Below are positions 27,540-36,182 of a stretch of 64,000 bases of DNA, piece by piece. Origin of the DNA: Candidatus Marivariicella framensis (GTDB taxonomy: Bacteria; Bacteroidota; Bacteroidia; Flavobacteriales; Flavobacteriaceae); NCBI GenBank assembly GCA_905182735.1, contig CAJJCT010000023.1, positions 59,497 through 123,496 of the forward strand, read 5' to 3'. Position 1 is the first letter of the stretch; each line of letters begins with the position of its first letter. The notes beneath the pieces were generated by a model. That model was not told the DNA's origin, ran no database searches, and saw only the letters and a program-made list of their open reading frames with translations. The translations under genes were made by a program, and so were the position numbers.

Positions 27540-27547
27540 ATACATTC

Positions 27548-28399
27548 CTATTGTGCAGACTCCATTCCCTTTTCAATAAGGTCATAGAATTGATCAAGCT
27601 TGGGTAAAACTATAATTCTAGTTCTTCTATTCTTAGCTCTATTAGAAGCGTTATCGTTGTCAAACAAAGGAATGTAAGAACTTCTTCCTGCTGCAGTCAT
27701 TCTTTCAGGGGAAACTTGAAAATCATTTTGTAAGATTCTAACAACTGCTGTAGCTCTCATAACACTTAAATCCCAATTATCTAATATTGTCTCTGTCTTA
27801 ATTGGCACATTATCAGTATGTCCTTCAACTAGAAATTCTAATTCAGGACGATTATTAACAACCGCTGCTACTTTACCTAAAACTTCTTTAGCACGTTTAG
27901 TAATCATGTAACTACCTGAATTAAATAATAATTTATCTGAAATAGAAACATAAACTACTCCTTTTTCAACATTAACCTCTATGTCTCCATCATTTAAATT
28001 ACCAAGAACACCTTTTAAACTGGTAACTAAGGCTAATGTAACCGAATCCTTTCTTGTGACAGCATCCTGCATTTTTTGAATACGAATATCTTTTTCTTTC
28101 ATACTCTCTAGAGACTTTTCAAGGTTTTCAGCTCCCTTTTGAGATAGCGTAGTTAAATTTCCAAGGTTATTAATTAGACCCTGATTATTTGTCTTTAAAA
28201 ACTTTACTTGATCTTTTAAAGCCAAAAGATTGGTAATCGCTGTCTCTTTTTCATCTTTACATGTATTAAGTTGAACTGATGTTGAATTAAGGTTGTTTTT
28301 TGTATTTGTTTGTAAAGTTTCTAATTCCTGGTATTTCTTTTGTGACACACAAGATGTAAAAATAATAGAAATTATTATAAGTGATGCTATATTCTTCAT
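27548..28399 (-). CDS. OmpA family lipoprotein with coiled coil
   Basis: Outer-membrane-associated, peptidoglycan-binding lipoprotein of 283 residues. The signal peptide ends with lipobox FTSC (Cys16). Residues 20-125 are a coiled coil rich in Leu, Gln and Lys. The C-terminal OmpA domain (about 145-270) has LLFNSGSYMITKRAKEVL, FLVEGHTDNVPIKT and the peptidoglycan-binding NRRTRIIVLPKLDQF. This layout, lipobox then coiled coil then OmpA, resembles Pal/MotB-like cell-wall anchors common in Bacteroidota. Role is probably to tether the outer membrane to peptidoglycan. It stands alone with its own start and is convergent to the YrdC gene. Confidence 0.92.
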   Translation of the reverse strand: MKNIASLIIISIIFTSCVSQKKYQELETLQTNTKNNLNSTSVQLNTCKDEKETAITNLLALKDQVKFLKTNNQGLINNLGNLTTLSQKGAENLEKSLESMKEKDIRIQKMQDAVTRKDSVTLALVTSLKGVLGNLNDGDIEVNVEKGVVYVSISDKLLFNSGSYMITKRAKEVLGKVAAVVNNRPELEFLVEGHTDNVPIKTETILDNWDLSVMRATAVVRILQNDFQVSPERMTAAGRSSYIPLFDNDNASNRAKNRRTRIIVLPKLDQFYDLIEKGMESAQ

Positions 28400-28449
28400 T
28401 TGTAAATTATTAGATTATTAAAATCAAAACTATTTTAAATATAAAAGTA

Positions 28450-29445
28450 TTATTTTGAAATTTTTGTGAAAATCTGATCCTTTTTTATAAAATAAGACCA
28501 AATAATTGATTTTGTTGACCAATAGTTGTTTTTGTTTTTAGAAGAAATCCTTTTATTGTAATGAGATTTAAAATTGATATAAAATGAAAAGTGAGCTCTA
28601 ACAATAGATAAAATTGGAATAAATTTTCCTTTAAGAAGAAATCTTAAGGAAGCAATAAAGTCTAAAATAAGTCTTGTGAATAATATTCTAAACAAATATT
28701 CTCTAGGTAAGTTTTTAGTTAAAAGAATAAGAGAATTTCTGAAGTTTAAATACCATTTATATCCAGATAAAGGGAGTGTTCCGCCCCCCACATGATATAC
28801 TTTTGATTCTCCAATTGATATTGTTTTAAGATTTTGATTGAAGGCCCTCCAACACAAGTCAATTTCCTCAAAGTGAGCAAAAAAATCATTATCAAATCCT
28901 TTTAAACGAATCCAAGCATTTTTTCTTATGAAAAAACAAGCACCACTTGCCCAGAATATTAGTTTGTTATTATTGTATTGATCATTATTTTCTTCAATTG
29001 AATCAAAAATTCTACCCCTACAATACGGGTAACCATAAAAATCAATAAACCCTCCTGCAGCTCCAGCATATTCAAATCGATTTCTGTTGTTGTAATCTAA
29101 AATGATAGGCTGAGCTATTGAAATTTTATCATTATTATTAAAAATCTTATAAATTGGATCAAGCCAATTCTCTGTTACTTCAACATCCGTATTTAATAAA
29201 CAAAATACATCAGCATTAATATTCTTTAAACCTTTGTTGTATCCCTCTGCAAAACCATAATTTTTATCTAACAATATAAACTTTACATTGGGGAAATTTA
29301 GTTTGACATATTCAATTGAATTATCAATTGAATTATTATCAATAATATATATATCTGAATCATTAGTATGCGTATTAAGAATAGGTAAAAATTTTCTTAA
29401 TAATTTTTCACCATTATAGTTAAGTAAAACAACTGTGATATTCAT
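28450..29445 (-). CDS. Family 2 glycosyltransferase
   Basis: GT-A fold glycosyltransferase of 331 residues, probably for cell-surface polysaccharide or lipid-linked sugar assembly. The sugar-nucleotide region is VVLLNYNGEKLLRKFLPIL, then IIDNNSIDNSIEYVK, and the DxD-like metal site is in FCLLNTDVEVTENW. A conserved ACFFIRKNAWIRLKGFDNDF and FAHFEEIDLCWRAF, the usual acceptor loop, follow. The C-terminus has a hydrophobic, arginine-rich region suggesting membrane attachment. Donor and acceptor are unknown. The HsdR-N-type gene ends 1 base before its start, so they are probably cotranscribed. Confidence 0.92.
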   Translation of the reverse strand: MNITVVLLNYNGEKLLRKFLPILNTHTNDSDIYIIDNNSIDNSIEYVKLNFPNVKFILLDKNYGFAEGYNKGLKNINADVFCLLNTDVEVTENWLDPIYKIFNNNDKISIAQPIILDYNNRNRFEYAGAAGGFIDFYGYPYCRGRIFDSIEENNDQYNNNKLIFWASGACFFIRKNAWIRLKGFDNDFFAHFEEIDLCWRAFNQNLKTISIGESKVYHVGGGTLPLSGYKWYLNFRNSLILLTKNLPREYLFRILFTRLILDFIASLRFLLKGKFIPILSIVRAHFSFYINFKSHYNKRISSKNKNNYWSTKSIIWSYFIKKDQIFTKISK

Positions 29446-29446
29446 T

Positions 29447-29896
29447 TTAATTTTTTTTAAAATTTGGAATTTCAGTTAAAAATAAATAATCATTAGTCTC
29501 ATAATTAACAATACAAAAATAGTGAGACAGCCCATTGGAGACGATTAAATATTTACTTTTAAATGTTAAATTATATTTAGCTATTTGATCAAATGAATCT
29601 TGAGTTATTTTAATTTTTGGTGATTTACATTCAACAAGAATAATTACATCTCCTTTTTTTGAATAAACAATAATATCATATCTTTTGGTAATTCCATTAA
29701 CTAAAAGTTTTTTTTCAACATTAATTAATGATTTTGGATAATGTTTTGTAAAAATAAGAAAATGGATACAATGTTGACGCACCCATTCTTCCGGAGTAAG
29801 TAAAAACCATTTTTTTCTAATTATATCAAAAATGAAATGTTTATTTTCTTTATTTTTGATTTGAATATCAAAATCTGGGAAATTTAGTTGTTCCAT
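29447..29896 (-). CDS. HsdR N-terminal-type restriction-fold protein
   Basis: Small protein of about 149 residues with the PD-(D/E)xK fold seen at the N-terminus of type I restriction R subunits. RYDIIVYSKKGDVIILVECK has the Asp, Glu and Lys spacing of the nuclease core, and the N-terminus carries EEWVRQHCIHFLI. Standalone versions beside holA are common in Bacteroidota, and here it is divergent from holA by 26 bases. No hsdM or hsdS is nearby, so this is not a restriction system. The function is unknown, perhaps DNA binding or repair. A TTG at 29911 is in frame; ATG at 29896 fits better. Confidence 0.8.
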   Translation of the reverse strand: MEQLNFPDFDIQIKNKENKHFIFDIIRKKWFLLTPEEWVRQHCIHFLIFTKHYPKSLINVEKKLLVNGITKRYDIIVYSKKGDVIILVECKSPKIKITQDSFDQIAKYNLTFKSKYLIVSNGLSHYFCIVNYETNDYLFLTEIPNFKKN

Positions 29897-29922
29897 AAAA
29901 CAAAATTGCAAAAAATAATTAA

Positions 29923-30924
29923 ATGCAGCTTCACGATAAGTTAATAGATCAAATTAAAAGTGGAAAAATTGTTCCCTTTTATTTATTATCAGGCACAGAA
30001 CCCTATTTTATCGATAGTATTTCTAATTATATCGTAAGTAAATTAATTTCTGAATCTGCTAGAGATTTTGATTTTAGTGTTCTTTATGGTAAAGATACTT
30101 CTGTGAATGAAATCATTGAAACTGCGAAAAGATACCCTATGATTGCAGATCATCATTTAGTTTTAATTCGAGAAGCTCAATATCTAGAAAAAAAATATGA
30201 TGAATTATCGAAATATATTTTAAACCCTCAAAAAAAATCTGTTGTTGTTTTTTGTTACAAAAATAAATTATTTGACAGGAGGAGTAAGTTGTTCAAGGCT
30301 GCAGCTTCCAGTGGTGCTATATATGAGTCTAAACCTCTATATGAAAATCAAATTGGCAGTTGGATATCTTCTCAATTGAAAAATGATGATTTGGAGGCAA
30401 GTCCAAAAGCTATCCAATTGTTAATTGAATTTTTAGGTTCAGATTTAGGAAAAATAAAACAAGAAATTAGTAAACTAAAAATTTTATGCTCTGATAAATT
30501 GATTACTCCTGAATTAGTTGAAAAATATGTTGGAATTAGCAAAGATTTTAACAATTTTGAGTTAATTAAGGCTGTAGGGTCTAAAAATAAAAATAAGTCA
30601 ATTCAAATAATTTTTTATTTATCTAATAATTCTAAAAATAATCCATTAGTATTAACAATATCCTCATTATTTCAGTTCTTTAAAAAATTACTTTTATTCC
30701 ACGGAATAAGTGGAAGTAGAGCTAATCTTTCAAGCACTTTAGGTGTCAACCCCTACTTTATTAAAGATTATGAAATAGCTTCTAAACTTTATAATATGAA
30801 AAGCTGTAGCTACGCTATCAATTTAATTCATATAGCAGATCTGAAAAGTAAAGGGATAATAGGAAATAATGAAAGTCACAAAGAAACTTTAATTGATCTT
30901 ATTAATGAAATTTTTAATATTTAA
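29923..30924 (+). CDS. holA: DNA polymerase III delta subunit
   Basis: HolA opens the beta sliding clamp inside the clamp loader. The 333-residue protein begins MQLHDKLIDQIKSGKIVPFY, then LLSGTEPYFIDSISNYI, the conserved delta N-terminus. FCYKNKLFDRRSKLFKAAAS and LIEFLGSDLGKIKQEISKL are later signatures of domains I to III. The C-terminal helical collar runs to about 330. Length is normal. The gene has a start close to the divergent HsdR-N gene and overlaps the convergent dehydrogenase gene by 4 bases. Confidence 0.93.
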   Translation: MQLHDKLIDQIKSGKIVPFYLLSGTEPYFIDSISNYIVSKLISESARDFDFSVLYGKDTSVNEIIETAKRYPMIADHHLVLIREAQYLEKKYDELSKYILNPQKKSVVVFCYKNKLFDRRSKLFKAAASSGAIYESKPLYENQIGSWISSQLKNDDLEASPKAIQLLIEFLGSDLGKIKQEISKLKILCSDKLITPELVEKYVGISKDFNNFELIKAVGSKNKNKSIQIIFYLSNNSKNNPLVLTISSLFQFFKKLLLFHGISGSRANLSSTLGVNPYFIKDYEIASKLYNMKSCSYAINLIHIADLKSKGIIGNNESHKETLIDLINEIFNI

Positions 30925-33335
30925 AACAGGTTTGGAAACTTTTCCGGATTTAGTTCATTCATTAACTGATACACTGTTTCAAAAACATCATTAACATTTG
31001 GCTTTGAGAAATAATCGCCATCAGTACCATATGCAGGCCTGTGCTCTTTTGCAGATAAAAGTTTAGGCTCACTGTCAAGTAAATTATATATTTTCTGATT
31101 ATCTAATAACTGTTGAAGAATATAAGCTGATCCTCCACCAGGCATGTCTTCATCTACAATCAATAACCTATTTGTTTTTGTAATGCTTTTTTTAATTTCA
31201 TTCAATAAATCGAATGGAATTAATGTTTGTAAGTCAATTACTTCAGGCCTAATATCATGTTTATTAAGTTCTTTTGAAGCTTCTAATACTAGTTGAAGAG
31301 TAGCACCATAACTAACTATTGTTATATCTGTTCCTTTCTTTAAAATTTCTATTTTTCCAATAGGAAATGTAAATAATCCCATATTTACAGGTAGAGTCTC
31401 TTTGAATCTGTATGCATTTAAGGTTTCAATAACTATTGCGGGTTGGTTTAGTTTTAATAAAGAATTATACATGCCTGCAGCAATTGTCATATTTCTAGGA
31501 GTTAAAATAAATATTCCTCTTAAAAGATTAATCATTCCTCCCATTGGAGATCCAGAATGCCATATTCCTTCTAACCTGTGACCTCTAGTCCTTATAATTA
31601 AAGGTGCAATTTGTTGACCATTAGTTCTATAACTTAAAGAAGCTAAATCATCACTTAATATTTGTATACAATAAAGTATATAATCCAAATATTGAATTTC
31701 TGCAATTGGCCTTAACCCCCTTAATGCCATGCCAATACCCTGACCTACAATTGTAGCCTCTCTGATTCCACTATCTTCAACTCTATGCTCTCCATATTTA
31801 TCTTGTAACCCCTCTAAACCTTGATTTACTCCTCCAATTTTACCACAATCCTGACCAAAAATTAATAATCGTTCATTTGAAGATAATAGGGCATCAAAAT
31901 TATCTCGTATAATTACTCTTCCATCAACTATTTTTGGCTCTTTAGAATACTTTGGAGGAACTAAATCAAATTTAACTTCTTTTGAATATAAATCAGATGA
32001 AAATTTAGGTTGTAAATTTTTTGATAGATTTATTAAATAATCAATAAAATTTTTCTTTGATAGATTATTAATTTTTGATATTGATGGTAATAGAGATCTT
32101 CCTATAGAAATGATTTCTCGATAACCAATGTTATTAAGTTTAGCAATTTTAGACCTTACTAATTCAATTGAAACAGAGCTGGAATTGGAACTAGAACTAG
32201 CTTCATATAACGAATCTAAATGTGTATTAAAATTTTCAAATTCCTTCTTTATCGGCCTCTGATAATCATTCCAAGCATTAACTTTTGCATTTTTAGCTCT
32301 AATTTTTGCTTCAGAATCAATTTTATCTAAAATTGTTTTATCAGATATTTTATTTTTAAGAATCCAGTTTTTAAATTTTAAGTTGCAATCGTGTTTTTTT
32401 TCCCATTCTAGCCTTGAAACTGACTTATATCTCTCATGGGACCCTGAAGAAGAATGTCCAAGCGGCTGAGTAAGTTCAATAACATGAACAATAACAGGAA
32501 TGTGATCAATGCGAGCTCTTTTCTCTGCTTTAGAATAAGCTTTAATTAATGACGAATAATCCCATCCTTTTACTTGAATAATTTCAAAACCGTCTTTATT
32601 TGAAGTCTTTTCAAAACCAGATAAAGCCTCGGAAATACTTGATTTTGTAGTCTGAAGATCATTAGAAACAGATATTCCATATTCATCATCCCAGACACTT
32701 ATAACCATAGGAACCTGCAATACACCTGCAGCATTAATAGCTTCAAAAAATAAACCTTCACTTGTGCTTGCATTTCCAATTGTTCCCCAAGCTATTTCAT
32801 TTCCATTGTTGGAGAATTTTTTAGACTGTTTTAATTTTAATTTTCTATAAACCTTAGATGCTTGAGCTAAACCAACTAGTCTAGGCATTTGAGAGGCAGT
32901 AGGAGATACGTCAGAACTGTGATTTTTTTGCTTCATTAAATCTACCCAAGTACCATCTTTATTAATACTTTTACTTAAGAAGTGCCCTCCCATTTGTCTT
33001 CCACCAGACATTGGTTCAAATTCAACGTCAGTGTGGCCGTATAAAGCAGAAAAAAAGTTTTCTGGAGTTAATAAATCTTGAGCCATCAATAATGTTTGGT
33101 CTCTGTAATAACCAGATCTAAAATCACCATCTTTAAAAAAATGATTAAGTGCCATTTGAGGTAATTCTTTACCGTCTCCAAATATTCCAAACTTACCTTT
33201 ACCTAGAAAAACTTCCCGACGACCAATTATACTACATTCTCTGCTTAAAACAAGAGTTTTATAATCTTCAATTACCAGCTTTTTATACTGTAAGTAATTG
33301 ATGTTATTATTAAGATTTAATGTAGATTTTGACAT
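30921..33335 (-). CDS. Alpha-ketoacid dehydrogenase E1, fused alpha and beta subunits (804 aa)
   Basis: Thiamine-diphosphate E1 component in which alpha (residues 1-~440) and beta (~450-800) subunits are in one chain. The alpha part has the ThDP/Mg motif as WGTIGNASTSEGLFFEAIN with WDDEYGISV, the beta part LIFGQDCGKIGGVNQGL and IREATIVGQGIGMALRGLRP. It belongs to the family of branched-chain 2-oxoacid dehydrogenases (with E2 and E3 partners elsewhere) or a related complex. Which acid it decarboxylates is not visible. A TTG at 33386 is in frame; ATG at 33335 (MSKSTLNLNNN) is better. A second, different fused E1 is at 54012. It overlaps holA convergently. Confidence 0.9.
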   Translation of the reverse strand: MSKSTLNLNNNINYLQYKKLVIEDYKTLVLSRECSIIGRREVFLGKGKFGIFGDGKELPQMALNHFFKDGDFRSGYYRDQTLLMAQDLLTPENFFSALYGHTDVEFEPMSGGRQMGGHFLSKSINKDGTWVDLMKQKNHSSDVSPTASQMPRLVGLAQASKVYRKLKLKQSKKFSNNGNEIAWGTIGNASTSEGLFFEAINAAGVLQVPMVISVWDDEYGISVSNDLQTTKSSISEALSGFEKTSNKDGFEIIQVKGWDYSSLIKAYSKAEKRARIDHIPVIVHVIELTQPLGHSSSGSHERYKSVSRLEWEKKHDCNLKFKNWILKNKISDKTILDKIDSEAKIRAKNAKVNAWNDYQRPIKKEFENFNTHLDSLYEASSSSNSSSVSIELVRSKIAKLNNIGYREIISIGRSLLPSISKINNLSKKNFIDYLINLSKNLQPKFSSDLYSKEVKFDLVPPKYSKEPKIVDGRVIIRDNFDALLSSNERLLIFGQDCGKIGGVNQGLEGLQDKYGEHRVEDSGIREATIVGQGIGMALRGLRPIAEIQYLDYILYCIQILSDDLASLSYRTNGQQIAPLIIRTRGHRLEGIWHSGSPMGGMINLLRGIFILTPRNMTIAAGMYNSLLKLNQPAIVIETLNAYRFKETLPVNMGLFTFPIGKIEILKKGTDITIVSYGATLQLVLEASKELNKHDIRPEVIDLQTLIPFDLLNEIKKSITKTNRLLIVDEDMPGGGSAYILQQLLDNQKIYNLLDSEPKLLSAKEHRPAYGTDGDYFSKPNVNDVFETVYQLMNELNPEKFPNLF

Positions 33336-33376
33336 ATATATCGACTGTAAAAATACAAAATTTATAACTAATCTAT

Positions 33377-36172
33377 TTAGAACCAAGTTCTAGAAAAAAA
33401 TGCAGAAATATCATTTGAATTTAAGGATAGTACAAATCTAATTTTTGATAAATAATTTTCTTTAACTATTGAATATTCATGACTTGAACCAACAGGAAAG
33501 TATAATTCTAAATAATCCGGTATAAAGTTTAACCTGACTCCATAGCCATTGTAGAATTTCATCCTTTGATTTACATTCTTAAGAATTCCAAAATCTAAAT
33601 AACCTTCTACCCACTTCCATATACCGATACTAAAATTTGAACTTAAAATCCATTGATTTGAGCTACTGTTAGGAATTATTGACTTAAACCCTCCTTCATT
33701 TAAAATAAATTGTTGACTGAATAAACCTTCTGTTTCAGATCGTCCAAAATAAGCATACTTAAATAAATAATCATTTGGTTTATTTAAGTTAAAATTAAAA
33801 TAACTGTTATTTATTTTTTTATTTTGAACAAAGCTTCCAAAAAAGAATCTACTTGAGAATAATCTACCAGATTTAAACAATTTTCTATATTCAATTTCTA
33901 GTATTAACTTTTTAAAATCTTTTGCAATCTCAATACTGTTTTCTATTGTAAAATATTTAACAGAACCTTTATTAGAAATTTGATACTTAATCTCACCGAG
34001 TGAATAATTTGGAATTTTACTATTAAAACTTATAGACTCTTTTTGAATACTATACCATGATAAACTAAGACCTTGTCTAAAGTTACTCCTTAAATCAGAT
34101 GGTCTAAAATAAAATTTTAATGATGGTACTACAATTTTATATAAGGAATTTGGGGCATAATGAAAGCTACTTCCAAAAAAACTAAATTGAGTTAGATAAT
34201 TCGGTTTTGAATCATTATAATGTTTGTAGTCAATTATAACTGATCCTACCAAAGTCTTTTCGATTGTTGAATAAGTAGGCTCAATCAAATAAGTAAAAGG
34301 TCTACGTTGTATTGTTCTATTATGAAATCTTGCTCCAAATGAAGCTCCATCATATAAGTTATAAAATCCAGTTGGATTGATTAAAATCTGATTTTTGGTT
34401 GGATCTTCTGAATCCTTAAAAAACTTTAAACTTAAGGGCTTACTAAAAGAATTATTTTTAAGTGATCGCCAGTTATTAAGTTTATTTGTCTCTGGTAGAC
34501 TAATAATAGGATTAACCGCAATATAGTCAGCTTCTGTTTTGTCAAAAATAGTAGGTTCACTAGAATTACTAGAAACCCACTTAGAATCGATTATCTTATT
34601 ATCTTTTATAATCGCAACCTTATAAGGAACAGGTTGGTTAGAGATTTGATCTGTAAATACAGATATTTTATTAAATGATCTTGTAACCTTTTTAATTTTA
34701 ATATCAAGTGTATGTTTTGAATCTAAATATTTGATAAGATTATTTGAATCATTACTATTATTGTATTTATTAACAATCAACATTAAATCACTTATGTTAT
34801 TTACTTTATGTATATCTTTTAAAACAGACTTAAACGAAGTTTCCCCTATATAGTCTTCTAAGTACCTAAAAAGAATACCTGCTTGATATGGAGTAGATAT
34901 TCTTTCATTAAATTTTATTAATAAATTCTTTGGAGTAGTTGCTGATTGATGTAAATTTCTTCTCAACATCGATTCTGAATTAATTAGAAATATTTCATTA
35001 AAATTTAGTTTGGACAATGAGTAGTTTTTTAAAATAGGGAATTCAGATAATTTTCCGATAAGTTTTTGATTTGGGTAATGAATATCAATATATTTCATTA
35101 TCAAATAAATTGTTAGGCCATCACTCAACCAGTGATTTTTTCTAAAATCTAAATAGGTGAGTTGAGACTTAACATATTCATGAGTGAAGATTTTTAAAAA
35201 TTTGATTTCATCAATAAACACTTCATCGAAAGGGCTTATTATCTTAGGGAAAATAGTTAAGTCATTTATTGGTCTTAAACTATAATCATATTCAGTGATT
35301 AAAAAAGATTTTTTCTGATCATTTACACCAAAATTCTTTGATAAAAAACTATAAATTTTATCTATTTTAAGCTGAGATAAATCATTTGAATTTTCAAATA
35401 TATCGGTAAATATTTTAATTTCTCCTGTTTTAAATTCTCGAATTTTATTTTCTTTTGAAAATATAAATTTTGGAGATCTTTCTGATTTACTCTCATAATA
35501 TGCTATTTTAGAATTCTCTTTTGAATAACTCTCTAACTTATTCATTGAACTTAACAAATGAAAATTTTTAGGATATGTCCATTTTATTAAATACTTAGAT
35601 TTAAACAAACTATTATCATTCAGGTTTAAATTACTATGAGTTATCCATTTTCCATTATAAAAAGGACTTAAAGCGACTATAAAATCTTCTATGTTAATTG
35701 ATTTTTTGCTATATCCAATGCCTGTGAATTGTTTGTCAGGAATTGTTATTGAATAATTTATATTAATTGATAATGAGTCCGATGAATTCAAAGGATCCTT
35801 TAAAATAAGATATATAATGTCATTTTGATTTTTCAATCTTGACCATTTAAGAGAGTCATTTTCAACTATAAAAGATTCAATTTTTGTATTTCCTTTACTT
35901 TTTTTAGAAGAAATATAAAAGCTACGATCAAATTCTTCGGCCAACTTTTGAGCTAAAGGAGATTTTGAGTTACTATAAGAATTAGACCAGTCATTAAAAA
36001 ACAGAGTATCTATTGTTTTTTTTTGATTATTTGATATAATTAATTTTTGATTAATTTCAATTAGCTTATTTTCTATTTTGAGTTTTGCCTCTAATGAATA
36101 AGAAGTTGATAGTTGTGAATACAATGGTGATGTTAGAAGAAAAATAAATAAAATAAATTCAAATATTTTCAT
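33377..36172 (-). CDS. M1-like peptidase, active site lost, with C-terminal beta-barrel-like region
   Basis: Secreted protein of 931 residues with a signal peptide ending near PLYSQ. Residues 30-430 resemble gluzincin (M1) aminopeptidases. The zinc motif is degraded: HEYVK (331-335) replaces HExxH and WLSDG (348-352) replaces WLNEG, with shorter spacing, so two of the three ligands have changed. The last 340 residues are rich in alternating aromatic strands (FTYLIEPTYS, then SIEIAKDF) and end in WF, the C-terminal aromatic typical of outer-membrane beta barrels. It probably sits in the outer membrane with a catalytically dead periplasmic or surface domain. The function is unknown. Fold assignment by motif only. 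Confidence 0.7.
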   Translation of the reverse strand: MKIFEFILFIFLLTSPLYSQLSTSYSLEAKLKIENKLIEINQKLIISNNQKKTIDTLFFNDWSNSYSNSKSPLAQKLAEEFDRSFYISSKKSKGNTKIESFIVENDSLKWSRLKNQNDIIYLILKDPLNSSDSLSININYSITIPDKQFTGIGYSKKSINIEDFIVALSPFYNGKWITHSNLNLNDNSLFKSKYLIKWTYPKNFHLLSSMNKLESYSKENSKIAYYESKSERSPKFIFSKENKIREFKTGEIKIFTDIFENSNDLSQLKIDKIYSFLSKNFGVNDQKKSFLITEYDYSLRPINDLTIFPKIISPFDEVFIDEIKFLKIFTHEYVKSQLTYLDFRKNHWLSDGLTIYLIMKYIDIHYPNQKLIGKLSEFPILKNYSLSKLNFNEIFLINSESMLRRNLHQSATTPKNLLIKFNERISTPYQAGILFRYLEDYIGETSFKSVLKDIHKVNNISDLMLIVNKYNNSNDSNNLIKYLDSKHTLDIKIKKVTRSFNKISVFTDQISNQPVPYKVAIIKDNKIIDSKWVSSNSSEPTIFDKTEADYIAVNPIISLPETNKLNNWRSLKNNSFSKPLSLKFFKDSEDPTKNQILINPTGFYNLYDGASFGARFHNRTIQRRPFTYLIEPTYSTIEKTLVGSVIIDYKHYNDSKPNYLTQFSFFGSSFHYAPNSLYKIVVPSLKFYFRPSDLRSNFRQGLSLSWYSIQKESISFNSKIPNYSLGEIKYQISNKGSVKYFTIENSIEIAKDFKKLILEIEYRKLFKSGRLFSSRFFFGSFVQNKKINNSYFNFNLNKPNDYLFKYAYFGRSETEGLFSQQFILNEGGFKSIIPNSSSNQWILSSNFSIGIWKWVEGYLDFGILKNVNQRMKFYNGYGVRLNFIPDYLELYFPVGSSHEYSIVKENYLSKIRFVLSLNSNDISAFFSRTWF

Positions 36173-36182
36173 ATTTTTAATA

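Noticed and set aside
29447..29896. Restriction-modification system because of the HsdR-N domain
   Set aside because: No methyltransferase, specificity subunit or helicase is nearby. Standalone copies beside holA are typical of this phylum.
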